Made by a program: the position numbers and the translations under genes
Part shown: positions 1 through 5,609 of the stretch, piece after piece
Layout: every line of letters starts with the position of its first letter
Position numbering within the stretch: position 1 is the stretch's first letter
The notes under the pieces: model-generated
What the model was told of the DNA's origin: nothing
The model's database searches: none
Seen by the model: only the letters and a program-made list of their open reading frames with translations
Assembly: GCF_014803895.1 (NCBI RefSeq)
Contig: NZ_JAAVAU010000006.1
Span: 178 to 15,841 of the forward strand
Direction of reading: 5' to 3'
DNA: 15,664 nt
DNA from: Lactobacillus sp.
GTDB lineage: Bacteria > Bacillota > Bacilli > Lactobacillales > Lactobacillaceae

Positions 1-1
1 T

Positions 2-1339
2 TTATTCCCGATGTAGTTCATATTCAATACTTTGAGTACCTTCATAGGCTGGTAAGCCATTAGCTGCTCGATAGAGGGCCCGCTCAAAAGCCCGGTAACC
101 TTTACTGGAGCTAACAGCAAATTTTACACCATACTTACTGGCAAATTCTCGAATACTCCATGTACTATCGTGAGCTGCAAAGGCTGTTACTAAAATTACA
201 ATATCTAAATCTTTTAACTGATTCTCAATAACTTTTTTCTTACCTTCAAAGGCATTAACTCCAATTGGAATACCGTTGTATCGATTAACAATCCCTTCTA
301 AAATAGCTTCATTTTGATTGTCTCCAATTGCAATTCCTACACGCTGATAATGCAAATCAAGATCTAGTTTATCTAATTGCTGCCCAGAATTAGTATCTTT
401 ATCCCCTTTCTTTTTTTCACTCTTTCCTACACGTTTAGGCTGATCTGTTTCATATATCCAGCGAATTTGTACTGCACTAGCCGGATCACGTTTTAAACGA
501 ACATCTTCACTGTACCAAGCTAAATCAACAATTGATCCATCTTCTAAGTGAACATTTCCATCTTGATAGTAGCTCGAATCAACTGGTACAATCACTGATT
601 TGCCCCTAATCTTTAATCGCTCACCTTTAATATTTCTAGAAACACTTAGATTACCTGGAGTTCCTTGAACTACTCCATATTTAAAGTCATCGATAGGATC
701 ATAATCACGTTTACGTAAATTTTTAAAACCAACAACTCGGATAACCTCAGCTTCATATGGTGATGGTGTCTTATCTTCGATTGCTTCCACAATATCGCCT
801 GTTTTCAAATTTAGTGAATGAATTTGGGACTCATTAACTTCAAAAACAATGTCGCCATTCTCAGTTGTTAATTCTGCACCGGTTAATGTTCGAATAACCG
901 TATAACGTTTACCCGTTCGATAATCGCGCTTAGGCTGATTTACTGGCTTTTTCATAGCTGCTTCAAAAATTTTCTTTTCAGCTGCTTCTCGGGTTTCAGT
1001 TGAAGCTTGAATTGCACGATCAAGTCGACCCAATACCTTACCATATTTTTTACTTACTCCTGGAACAAAAGTAAGTTTATGAAGTGCACCACTACTAGTC
1101 TTTTTAGCCATTTCATCCCCAGGACGTTCAAGCAAGCGCACAATTCCCTCAAGCATTGTACGGACTAATTCATCAGTATGTTGATTACTTTGTGTTTTAT
1201 TTTTCTTAGGAGTCTGAGCACTGTCATCGTTAGACATACCAATAATTGCTTTAATAGCATTCAGACTATTTTGTAAACTTTTTTCGTCGCCCTCAGTTTT
1301 ATTAAGAATTACCTTTAAATTGTTACGATAGTCGTACAT
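2..1339 (-). CDS. DUF2325 domain protein, function unknown
   Basis: A complete 445-residue protein with no signal peptide or membrane segment. The N-terminal 140 residues are charged and probably helical. Residues about 145-300 are beta-rich and look like two consecutive small barrel-like segments (about 145-205 and 220-297). A lysine-rich linker (302-315) leads to a C-terminal DUF2325 domain at about 334-426. That domain has the family's Rossmann-like alternation, beginning VGIAIGDNQNE, then a hydrophobic strand LDIVILVTAFAAHDSTW with the conserved His at 390, and a final segment with SSKGYRAFERAL. The family has no firm biochemical role; nucleotide or nucleic-acid binding is only an inference from the fold. 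The start has a good ribosome binding site (AGAAGG, 6 bases from ATG). The gene ends at the window edge with its own TAA. It is read separately from the sugar operon upstream, which has its own terminator. Confidence 0.8.
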   Translation of the reverse strand: MYDYRNNLKVILNKTEGDEKSLQNSLNAIKAIIGMSNDDSAQTPKKNKTQSNQHTDELVRTMLEGIVRLLERPGDEMAKKTSSGALHKLTFVPGVSKKYGKVLGRLDRAIQASTETREAAEKKIFEAAMKKPVNQPKRDYRTGKRYTVIRTLTGAELTTENGDIVFEVNESQIHSLNLKTGDIVEAIEDKTPSPYEAEVIRVVGFKNLRKRDYDPIDDFKYGVVQGTPGNLSVSRNIKGERLKIRGKSVIVPVDSSYYQDGNVHLEDGSIVDLAWYSEDVRLKRDPASAVQIRWIYETDQPKRVGKSEKKKGDKDTNSGQQLDKLDLDLHYQRVGIAIGDNQNEAILEGIVNRYNGIPIGVNAFEGKKKVIENQLKDLDIVILVTAFAAHDSTWSIREFASKYGVKFAVSSSKGYRAFERALYRAANGLPAYEGTQSIEYELHRE

Positions 1340-1376
1340 CTAATACCTTCTTTCTTTGATTTTTCTACAAGCTAAA

Positions 1377-1382
1377 ATTATA
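1377..1382 (-). promoter_or_regulatory. possible -10 box for the DUF2325 gene
   Basis: A perfect TATAAT on the minus strand lies about 38 bases before the ATG, between the rbsU terminator and the DUF2325 start. No convincing -35 box sits 16-18 bases upstream; that place is occupied by the T-tract of the terminator. Weak call. Confidence 0.35.
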
Positions 1383-1400
1383 CTACTTACTTTTATAAAG

Positions 1401-1436
1401 AAAAAAGCAGATATTCTCATCAAGAAAATATCTGCT
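1401..1436 (-). terminator. intrinsic terminator of the rbsD-rbsU unit
   Basis: On the minus strand, arms 1424-1436 and 1406-1418 form a 13-bp stem with one G-U pair and a 5-base loop, followed at once by a run of six T. It lies just after the stop of the sugar carrier gene and separates it from the DUF2325 gene. Confidence 0.9.
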
Positions 1437-1446
1437 AATTAATCAA

Positions 1447-2337
1447 TTAAACTAAAACCGTCATAGCGGCTGCCCCAATAATGATTGCCAAACCAATAAC
1501 GGTAATAATCAATTCTTTTTTAGTCTTACTTTCATGTAAGAACCAAATTCCAGTTAAAGTAGCTAATACTACTGAAGTTTGTGAAAGTAAAAATCCAGTT
1601 GCCAAACCATTCATATTTGGTTGAGCTGAGATCAAATAAGTTAAAGCAGCAAAAGCAAAGAAGAAACCTGAAATAATTTGCTTATAAGAAATAGCTTCTG
1701 CTAAAGCAAATTTTTGATTTGAATTTCGAGCCTTTAAGTAAATTGCGTAGCAAATCGCAACTAAGCACATACCAATTGATTGTGGCAAGAAAGCCTGCGA
1801 TCCATCAATCTTAGCCGCTTGTGGAGCTGCGGAATAAGCCCAATAACCAATTTCTCCAATTAATAAAACAATAATTGCCTTCTTCAACTTAGCACTACCT
1901 TCATCAGTCTTATGCTCAGTCCAAGTGGTCATCCAGGCACCTAAGATAATTAAAGCTAAAGCAATAAAACCAATTGCCTTATCTCGACCTGTTGGCCAAT
2001 CACCTAAAGCAAATACACCCCAAAGAGATGTACCTAATAACTGAAAGGCAGTGGTAATTGGCATTGCCCGAGATGAGCCAATTAAAGTAAAGGAATAAAA
2101 AGTAATAATTTGCGCACTAGCCCAACCAATACCTGAAATAATCGACCATATTAAAGCTGACCCAGTCGGAAGTGCAATGCCTTGAATTAAGTTATAAATC
2201 AAAGCGAAAATAAAGGTACCAAATGTTGCTCCGATAATTTGATTTACCGGTTTACCACCAATTTTTGAGGCAATAGTTGGGAAAAGTCCCCAACCAAGTA
2301 AAGGACCAAGTCCAATTAATAAAGCTACTGCATTCAT
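1447..2337 (-). CDS. rbsU: GRP-family sugar uptake carrier (RbsU/GlcU-like)
   Basis: A 296-residue integral membrane protein with ten hydrophobic segments (about 3-20, 33-53, 60-85, 94-113, 119-137, 153-170, 184-201, 219-236, 245-267, 276-294), the usual size and topology of the glucose/ribose porter (GRP) family. The opening GLGPLLGWGLFPTIASKIGGKP and the repeat-like GWASAQIITFYSF segment are typical of that family, which imports sugars with the membrane potential rather than ATP. Ribose is favoured over glucose because the gene follows rbsD, as in rbsUD units known from lactic acid bacteria; no substrate can be read from the protein itself. Ribosome binding site AAGGAAAG, 9 bases from ATG. 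A hairpin with a T-tract lies in the 83-base gap from rbsD. No ribokinase gene is in the window. Confidence 0.85.
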   Translation of the reverse strand: MNAVALLIGLGPLLGWGLFPTIASKIGGKPVNQIIGATFGTFIFALIYNLIQGIALPTGSALIWSIISGIGWASAQIITFYSFTLIGSSRAMPITTAFQLLGTSLWGVFALGDWPTGRDKAIGFIALALIILGAWMTTWTEHKTDEGSAKLKKAIIVLLIGEIGYWAYSAAPQAAKIDGSQAFLPQSIGMCLVAICYAIYLKARNSNQKFALAEAISYKQIISGFFFAFAALTYLISAQPNMNGLATGFLLSQTSVVLATLTGIWFLHESKTKKELIITVIGLAIIIGAAAMTVLV

Positions 2338-2361
2338 ATAAATAATCTTTCCTTAAATATA

Positions 2362-2390
2362 AAAACAATCGTGGTTAGAGATCTACGATT
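2362..2390 (-). terminator. weak hairpin with T-tract between rbsD and rbsU
   Basis: On the minus strand AATCGT pairs with ACGATT (6 bp, one further G-C pair beyond an A-C mismatch) followed by G and five T. It lies between the rbsD stop and the rbsU ribosome binding site. The short stem suggests partial termination or an RNA processing site. Confidence 0.45.
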
Positions 2391-2420
2391 ATTTTAAATT
2401 ACTATTTTTTTATTGTGCTT

Positions 2421-2822
2421 TTAGAAAATTACTCCACTTTCTAAAATAACATTAGAATATGGTGTCTCTTCACCAGTTCTAACAAATGCTTTAGAAGTCT
2501 TTAAATTTTGCTTTAATTCTGAATGCGGAATAAATTCAATATCTACACCTGGCATAGCATTTTTGATTGCTTCTAATTGTTGTGGATTTTCAGTCTTGGT
2601 TTCTTCAGCAATGTAGACTTTTTGGACTTCTAATTCCTGTAAAACTTCTTGTAAAACATCGATAAATGATGGCAAACCTGGACGAACAGATAAGTCAATC
2701 TTTTCCGTACCTGCTGGAACGGGGGTACCGGCATCCCCAATACCTAACCAATCCATGTGTCCCATATCAGCAATTATACGAGAAATATCTGCATTCATCA
2801 TACCTGTTTTTTTCATAGTCAT
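2421..2822 (-). CDS. rbsD: D-ribose pyranase RbsD
   Basis: RbsD interconverts the pyranose and furanose forms of ribose in the cytoplasm so that ribokinase can use the sugar. The 133-residue frame carries the family signature: N-terminal [22 protein letters not shown] with the catalytic His at 22, Asp30 in GDAGTPVP, His100, and C-terminal [13 protein letters not shown] with the conserved Tyr122 and Asn124. Two in-frame ATG codons compete as start. The first is 5 bases and the second (MKKTG, giving 131 residues) 11 bases from the AAGG motif; family members usually begin MKK, so the second is equally likely. It is the first gene of a two-gene unit with the sugar carrier. The upstream gap contains two LacI/CcpA-like operators, suggesting control by carbon catabolite repression and/or RbsR. 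Confidence 0.93.
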   Translation of the reverse strand: MTMKKTGMMNADISRIIADMGHMDWLGIGDAGTPVPAGTEKIDLSVRPGLPSFIDVLQEVLQELEVQKVYIAEETKTENPQQLEAIKNAMPGVDIEFIPHSELKQNLKTSKAFVRTGEETPYSNVILESGVIF

Positions 2823-2841
2823 TCATTCCTTATTTTTAATA

Positions 2842-2855
2842 TGCGAACGTTTTCA
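2842..2855 (-). promoter_or_regulatory. cre-like operator upstream of rbsD
   Basis: TGAAAACGTTCGCA (minus strand) differs at one position from the cre consensus TGWAANCGNTNWCA bound by CcpA. It lies 20 bases before the rbsD start. A ribose repressor of the same LacI family could use the same palindrome. Confidence 0.65.
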
Positions 2856-2886
2856 AAATCTAATATGTACTTTATCAATTTTTCTA

Positions 2887-2900
2887 TGCAAACGCAATCA
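2887..2900 (-). promoter_or_regulatory. second, weaker LacI/cre-like site
   Basis: TGCAAACGCAATCA on the plus strand keeps the TG...CG...CA frame but departs from the cre consensus at two positions. Its centre is 45 bp from that of the better site. Confidence 0.4.
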
Positions 2901-2925
2901 TTTTAAAAATTCTTAATAATTTAAC

Positions 2926-2951
2926 TAAAAAAGGTCACCTTTCAGTGACCT
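2926..2951 (-). terminator. intrinsic terminator of the antitoxin-Fic-FMN enzyme operon
   Basis: On the minus strand AGGTCAC, loop TGAAAG, GTGACCT is followed by a run of T. It begins five bases after the stop of the FMN-enzyme gene. Confidence 0.9.
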
Positions 2952-2956
2952 AAATT

Positions 2957-3982
2957 TTAATTATTTATATGTAAAACACTTGGATCAAAACTCTGCATAT
3001 TCTTAACGCCAGTGTACATCATCATTTCAGAAAGCTGCGCATTCATAATTTGAAGCTTTTCTTCAACACCAACAGTTCCATCATCAAGTAGTTCTGGTAA
3101 AATTCCCCGACCGATTAAAACGGCATCTGCCCCCATTGCTAAAGCTTTATAAGCATCAAAACCGCTCATTAAGGATCCATCAACAAAAATTGTCATATTG
3201 CTACCAGCTAAAGCCTTAATAATCTGTGGTAAAACCATTAAAGGTGGTACACCAAAAGGTACACGACCATGGTGGTGAGAAACAACAATTGCTTGACATC
3301 CCGCATAACGTGCTTTTAAAGCATCTCTAACCGACAACACACCCTTAGCGATAAACGGTAAGCTAGTGCTGGCAGCGTATTTTCGTAAGTCATCTTGAGT
3401 AATTGGACCAAGAGGAATACCATCAACCACGTCATACTTGCCGTTGATACCAGGAACGTGATCAATATCTATCCCGACGGCAACTGCACCAGTTGCTTGT
3501 GCTACTTCGATTTCTTCCAAAATCTTATCATGATCTGCAAAAGGCTTAATAATACGAACTGTATCACCACCGGCCGCAATAATTTCTTTGTATTCTTCGT
3601 TAGTTTCCATTCCAATCCAGTTTAGAACGTTTAAATTCTTAGCTGCAGCTGCCTTTTCTTGCATCGGCTTACGACTTTTATCATCTAAGACCTTATTTAA
3701 GTGAGAAAGAGCAGCAAGAGTTAACGGTGATGCATACTTTCTGCCAAAAAGCTCAGTCGTCATATCTGGTTCAACACTATCAATAACTCTCATCTCTACT
3801 AAGATATTATCTAAATATGCTCGATTATGAATATTAGCATCGTCAGCTTGACCACTAGTTACAGGAATCATCCCTTTAGGTCCTGGCCATGGATTAGATG
3901 TTGTACCTTTACTTTCACCTCTCAATTCTGCTAATTCTTTTTGTGAAGCACCAGTTGTACTATCAATTTTTTCTTCAGTCAT
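2957..3982 (-). CDS. FMN-dependent alpha-hydroxy-acid dehydrogenase-like protein, divergent
   Basis: A 341-residue TIM-barrel flavoprotein of the family that includes lactate oxidase, L-lactate dehydrogenase and glycolate oxidase, a little shorter than usual (about 360-390). Visible family marks are the C-terminal half: FIAKGVL with the FMN-contacting Lys213, AIVVSHHHGR at 231-240, IFVDGSLMSGFDAYKALAMGADAVLIGRGIL at 265-294. The catalytic motif is normally SNHGGR; here it is SHHHGR, so the active-site His (237) is kept while Asn and Gly become His. The canonical QLYVYKDR tyrosine segment is not recognisable; the equivalent area reads NWIGMETNEEY. Substrate therefore cannot be assigned. The start has a strong ribosome binding site (GAAGGTGA) beginning one base after the Fic stop; only 13 bases separate the genes and no promoter fits there, so it is probably co-transcribed with the toxin-antitoxin pair. 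Confidence 0.8.
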   Translation of the reverse strand: MTEEKIDSTTGASQKELAELRGESKGTTSNPWPGPKGMIPVTSGQADDANIHNRAYLDNILVEMRVIDSVEPDMTTELFGRKYASPLTLAALSHLNKVLDDKSRKPMQEKAAAAKNLNVLNWIGMETNEEYKEIIAAGGDTVRIIKPFADHDKILEEIEVAQATGAVAVGIDIDHVPGINGKYDVVDGIPLGPITQDDLRKYAASTSLPFIAKGVLSVRDALKARYAGCQAIVVSHHHGRVPFGVPPLMVLPQIIKALAGSNMTIFVDGSLMSGFDAYKALAMGADAVLIGRGILPELLDDGTVGVEEKLQIMNAQLSEMMMYTGVKNMQSFDPSVLHINN

Positions 3983-3995
3983 AATTTCACCTTCA

Positions 3996-4598
3996 TTAAT
4001 TTTTATTTTCAGCTTTAAGTCTAATTGGAGTAGCTTCTATCTTAATTAATGCTGCAAGTGCTTTAAGATCTGCATTTTCTTGAGCAATAATTAAATCCTT
4101 ATTTGTTCGTGGATATTCAATCACTTGCTGGTGGTTAGCTGCCAAACACTGTAAAAAGACTTTGGAGCTTCTACCATTACCCTCTCTAAAGGGATGCAAA
4201 TAATTCAATCGATCAAGTAAGAAAGCATACTCCAGTGCCGTTAAAGCATCTTTTTTATTAAATTCATTAAGTTTACTATCTATCTCTTCGACCCCATATT
4301 GCAAGCGAGATGCATCTAAAAATTCCGTTGATCCCTTAGTAAGTTGATAATCACGAAATTCACCGGCCCAATCATAGAGCCAGCCAAACATGATTTTATG
4401 AATAGCCTTTAAATCGTCAACCGAAGTAATGCGTTTTTTATTCCTGAGAAAAGCCAACGCTCGTACTGACGAACCAAAATATTCCTTCTTTTCTAATTCT
4501 TCAAAGTCTGTAATTCCTAATTTATTTTTTAAAGTACCATTAGGATAGAGAAATCTATTTTGCAAAACTGCATCACTATTTTCTTCTAAGTCAGCCAT
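3996..4598 (-). CDS. Fic-domain toxin (putative AMP transferase)
   Basis: Fic enzymes transfer AMP from ATP to hydroxyl side chains of target proteins. This 200-residue protein has the usual small-toxin layout: a substrate-flap region with SVDDLKAIHKIMFGWLYDWAGEFR at 59-82, KGSTEF at 88-93, and the active-site loop HPFREGNGRSSK at 135-146. His135 is the expected general base, Glu139 the metal ligand, and Gly140-Arg143 the phosphate loop. The last position of the motif HxFx(D/E)GNGRxxR is Lys146 instead of Arg. The start chosen is the ATG at 4598: GGGGTGA lies 6 bases upstream and the start overlaps the antitoxin stop by 8 bases, the expected translational coupling. A frame open further upstream to 4628 has no better site. 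Adenylylation is inferred from the family; the Lys substitution could alter nucleotide handling. Confidence 0.88.
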   Translation of the reverse strand: MADLEENSDAVLQNRFLYPNGTLKNKLGITDFEELEKKEYFGSSVRALAFLRNKKRITSVDDLKAIHKIMFGWLYDWAGEFRDYQLTKGSTEFLDASRLQYGVEEIDSKLNEFNKKDALTALEYAFLLDRLNYLHPFREGNGRSSKVFLQCLAANHQQVIEYPRTNKDLIIAQENADLKALAALIKIEATPIRLKAENKN

Positions 4599-5010
4599 GC
4601 ATCTCACCCCAAATATCATCAATTTCAACTTGTAAATCCGGATTGGGATCCAAAGCTTCAGTTAGCAAGAAATTAACCTCTGCCGGCGATGGGTTCCAAC
4701 CTTCTAAATGTTCCGCTTCAATAATAAAACGAATTTGTTGATAAATTTCAAGATTAGGAATTACAATGCCTTGGATAGTTTGAGTATCATCTTCAATCTG
4801 CAATTGATAAACATTCGGCGCAACTAATTCTAATAACTCTCCTGGCTTAATTTCCAAAGTAGAAGCAAAAGCTTTAAGAACCCTTACTGTCCAAAGATCT
4901 GGTATTTCATTAAGTGCAGCTTTAAGAGTATCTTCTTTAATTCCACTCTCTTGAGCTACTTGGGCAAGTGAAATATCTTTGTCATTTAATAATGTAGAAA
5001 TAGTTACCAT
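4591..5010 (-). CDS. antitoxin of the Fic pair: HTH domain plus VbhA-like inhibitory tail
   Basis: A 139-residue protein directly upstream of and overlapping the Fic gene. Residues about 13-65 look like an XRE-type helix-turn-helix (ISLAQVAQESGIKEDTLKAAL, then a helix ending in EIKPGELLELV). Residues about 88-139 resemble VbhA, the antitoxin of class I Fic toxins: FIIEAEHLEGWNPSPAEV carries the Glu103-Gly104 of the inhibitory motif (S/T)xxxE(G/N). The Ser/Thr position is Ala99. In known class I pairs this Glu enters the Fic active site and pairs with the last Arg of the Fic motif, which is Lys in the partner here. The HTH suggests it also represses its own operon. Ribosome binding site AAAGGA, 8 bases from ATG. 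The HTH and VbhA assignments rest on pattern recognition; the neighbour makes them likely. Confidence 0.8.
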   Translation of the reverse strand: MVTISTLLNDKDISLAQVAQESGIKEDTLKAALNEIPDLWTVRVLKAFASTLEIKPGELLELVAPNVYQLQIEDDTQTIQGIVIPNLEIYQQIRFIIEAEHLEGWNPSPAEVNFLLTEALDPNPDLQVEIDDIWGEMHG

Positions 5011-5032
5011 TTTTCTATTCCTTTCATTTCTA

Positions 5033-5038
5033 ATTATA
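5033..5038 (-). promoter_or_regulatory. possible -10 box of the antitoxin-Fic operon
   Basis: Perfect TATAAT on the minus strand 23 bases before the antitoxin ATG. The -35 position 17 bases upstream (AACCAA) does not match. Transcription from here would give a leader of about 16 bases that just holds the ribosome binding site. Confidence 0.35.
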
Positions 5039-5067
5039 TTAATTTTATGATTACTTTGGTTAGAAAA

Positions 5068-5077
5068 AAAGTACTTT
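5068..5077. promoter_or_regulatory. 10-bp palindrome, candidate operator for the antitoxin
   Basis: AAAGTACTTT is a perfect palindrome about 30 bp upstream of the possible -10 box, with TTAG and CTAA near either side at unequal distances. Position fits autoregulation by the HTH antitoxin; there is no second copy to support it. Confidence 0.3.
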
Positions 5078-5098
5078 CCTAAAAATTAAGCCCCAATT

Positions 5099-5308
5099 TT
5101 ACTTATATTCTTTTTCTTGATCTTGATACTTTTTCATCGTTTTCATCAAACTTATAGTGCCTTCATTTAAGATAGGATTACCTTTCTCATCTAAAAAACC
5201 CTTCTTCTTCAAAGATTCAAAAATCATTTCCTTATCTAAATTAATCTTTGATGCTTGATTAAATTGATAGAATAATTCTACTAATTCAGGATATCTTTTT
5301 TCTGCCAT
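5099..5308 (-). CDS. 69-residue protein, function unknown
   Basis: A short charged soluble protein with no membrane segment or signal peptide and a lysine/glutamate-rich end. It is taken as real because its ATG is preceded by a strong ribosome binding site (AAGGTGAGG) and the frame is intact. The segment KEMIFESLKKKGFLDEKGNP at 26-45 faintly resembles the winged-helix end of some phage antirepressor-type proteins, but the match is too short to assign a role. It begins 34 bases after the T-tract of the tRNA terminator, leaving little room for a promoter of its own, and ends 88 bases before the antitoxin gene. It may be read by leakage through the terminator, or from a weak promoter around TATACA at about 5323-5328. 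Confidence 0.6.
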   Translation of the reverse strand: MAEKRYPELVELFYQFNQASKINLDKEMIFESLKKKGFLDEKGNPILNEGTISLMKTMKKYQDQEKEYK

Positions 5309-5341
5309 AATTTACCTCACCTTTTGTATAGTTAATGATAC

Positions 5342-5372
5342 AAAAAAAGCACTTACCTTTCGATAAGTGCTT
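5342..5372 (-). terminator. intrinsic terminator of the tRNA-Arg transcript
   Basis: On the minus strand AAGCACTTA and TAAGTGCTT form a 9-bp perfect stem with an 8-base loop, followed by a run of T. It starts 4 bases after the encoded CCA end. Confidence 0.92.
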
Positions 5373-5376
5373 CACA

Positions 5377-5453
5377 TGGTGATTCGGGTGAGATTCGAAC
5401 TCACGACCCACGGTTTAGAAGACCGTTGCTCTATCCAGCTGAGCTACCAAACC
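5377..5453 (-). tRNA. tRNA-Arg, anticodon UCU, CCA encoded
   Basis: A full cloverleaf can be drawn on the minus strand. The acceptor stem GGTTTGG/CCGAATC has two G-U pairs; next come TA at 8-9, D stem GCTC/GAGC, anticodon stem ACGGT/ACCGT with loop CTTCTAA, variable loop GGGTC, T stem GTGAG/CTCAC with TTCGAAT, discriminator A and an encoded CCA. The anticodon UCU reads AGA/AGG, the main arginine codons in A/T-rich genomes. The gene stands alone with its own promoter and terminator. Confidence 0.97.
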
Positions 5454-5471
5454 ACTAACAGAACAAATACT

Positions 5472-5500
5472 AGTATACATATTTACTAGGCTTGTGTCAA
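5472..5500 (-). promoter_or_regulatory. promoter of tRNA-Arg
   Basis: TTGACA (5495-5500) and TATACT (5472-5477) on the minus strand with a 17-base spacer. The expected transcript start is about 12 bases before the mature tRNA end. Confidence 0.92.
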
Positions 5501-5578
5501 TAACTTTTTTTATTAAAAATAAGTCATCTCTCACACAACAATTAATAGTATATAGTTTTTTTCTGTTAATGACAAGAG

Positions 5579-5609
5579 TTAATTTAAAAAATATTATTTT
5601 TTAAATTAA
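5579..5609 (-). repeat. A/T-only perfect hairpin over the asd stop codon
   Basis: Arms 5579-5592 and 5596-5609 are a 14-bp perfect inverted repeat with a 3-base loop, made only of A and T, and include the asd TAA. There is no separate T-tract after it on the minus strand. It is the only structure near the 3' end of the lysine operon that could serve as a terminator or RNA end. In the remaining gap to the tRNA promoter I see no gene. Confidence 0.6.

Noticed and set aside
1447..2337. Drug/metabolite exporter (EamA) assignment for the ten-segment membrane protein
   Set aside because: Motifs at the start fit the GRP sugar carriers better, and rbsD directly precedes it.
4599..4628. Longer Fic start giving 210 residues
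   Set aside because: The extra ten residues lie wholly within the antitoxin gene; the inner ATG has a clear GGGGTGA site at proper spacing and a typical coupled overlap.
5377..5453. Possible phage or island attachment site at the tRNA-Arg
   Set aside because: I found no second copy of the tRNA 3' end in the window, no integrase, and the neighbouring genes are not evidently phage-borne.
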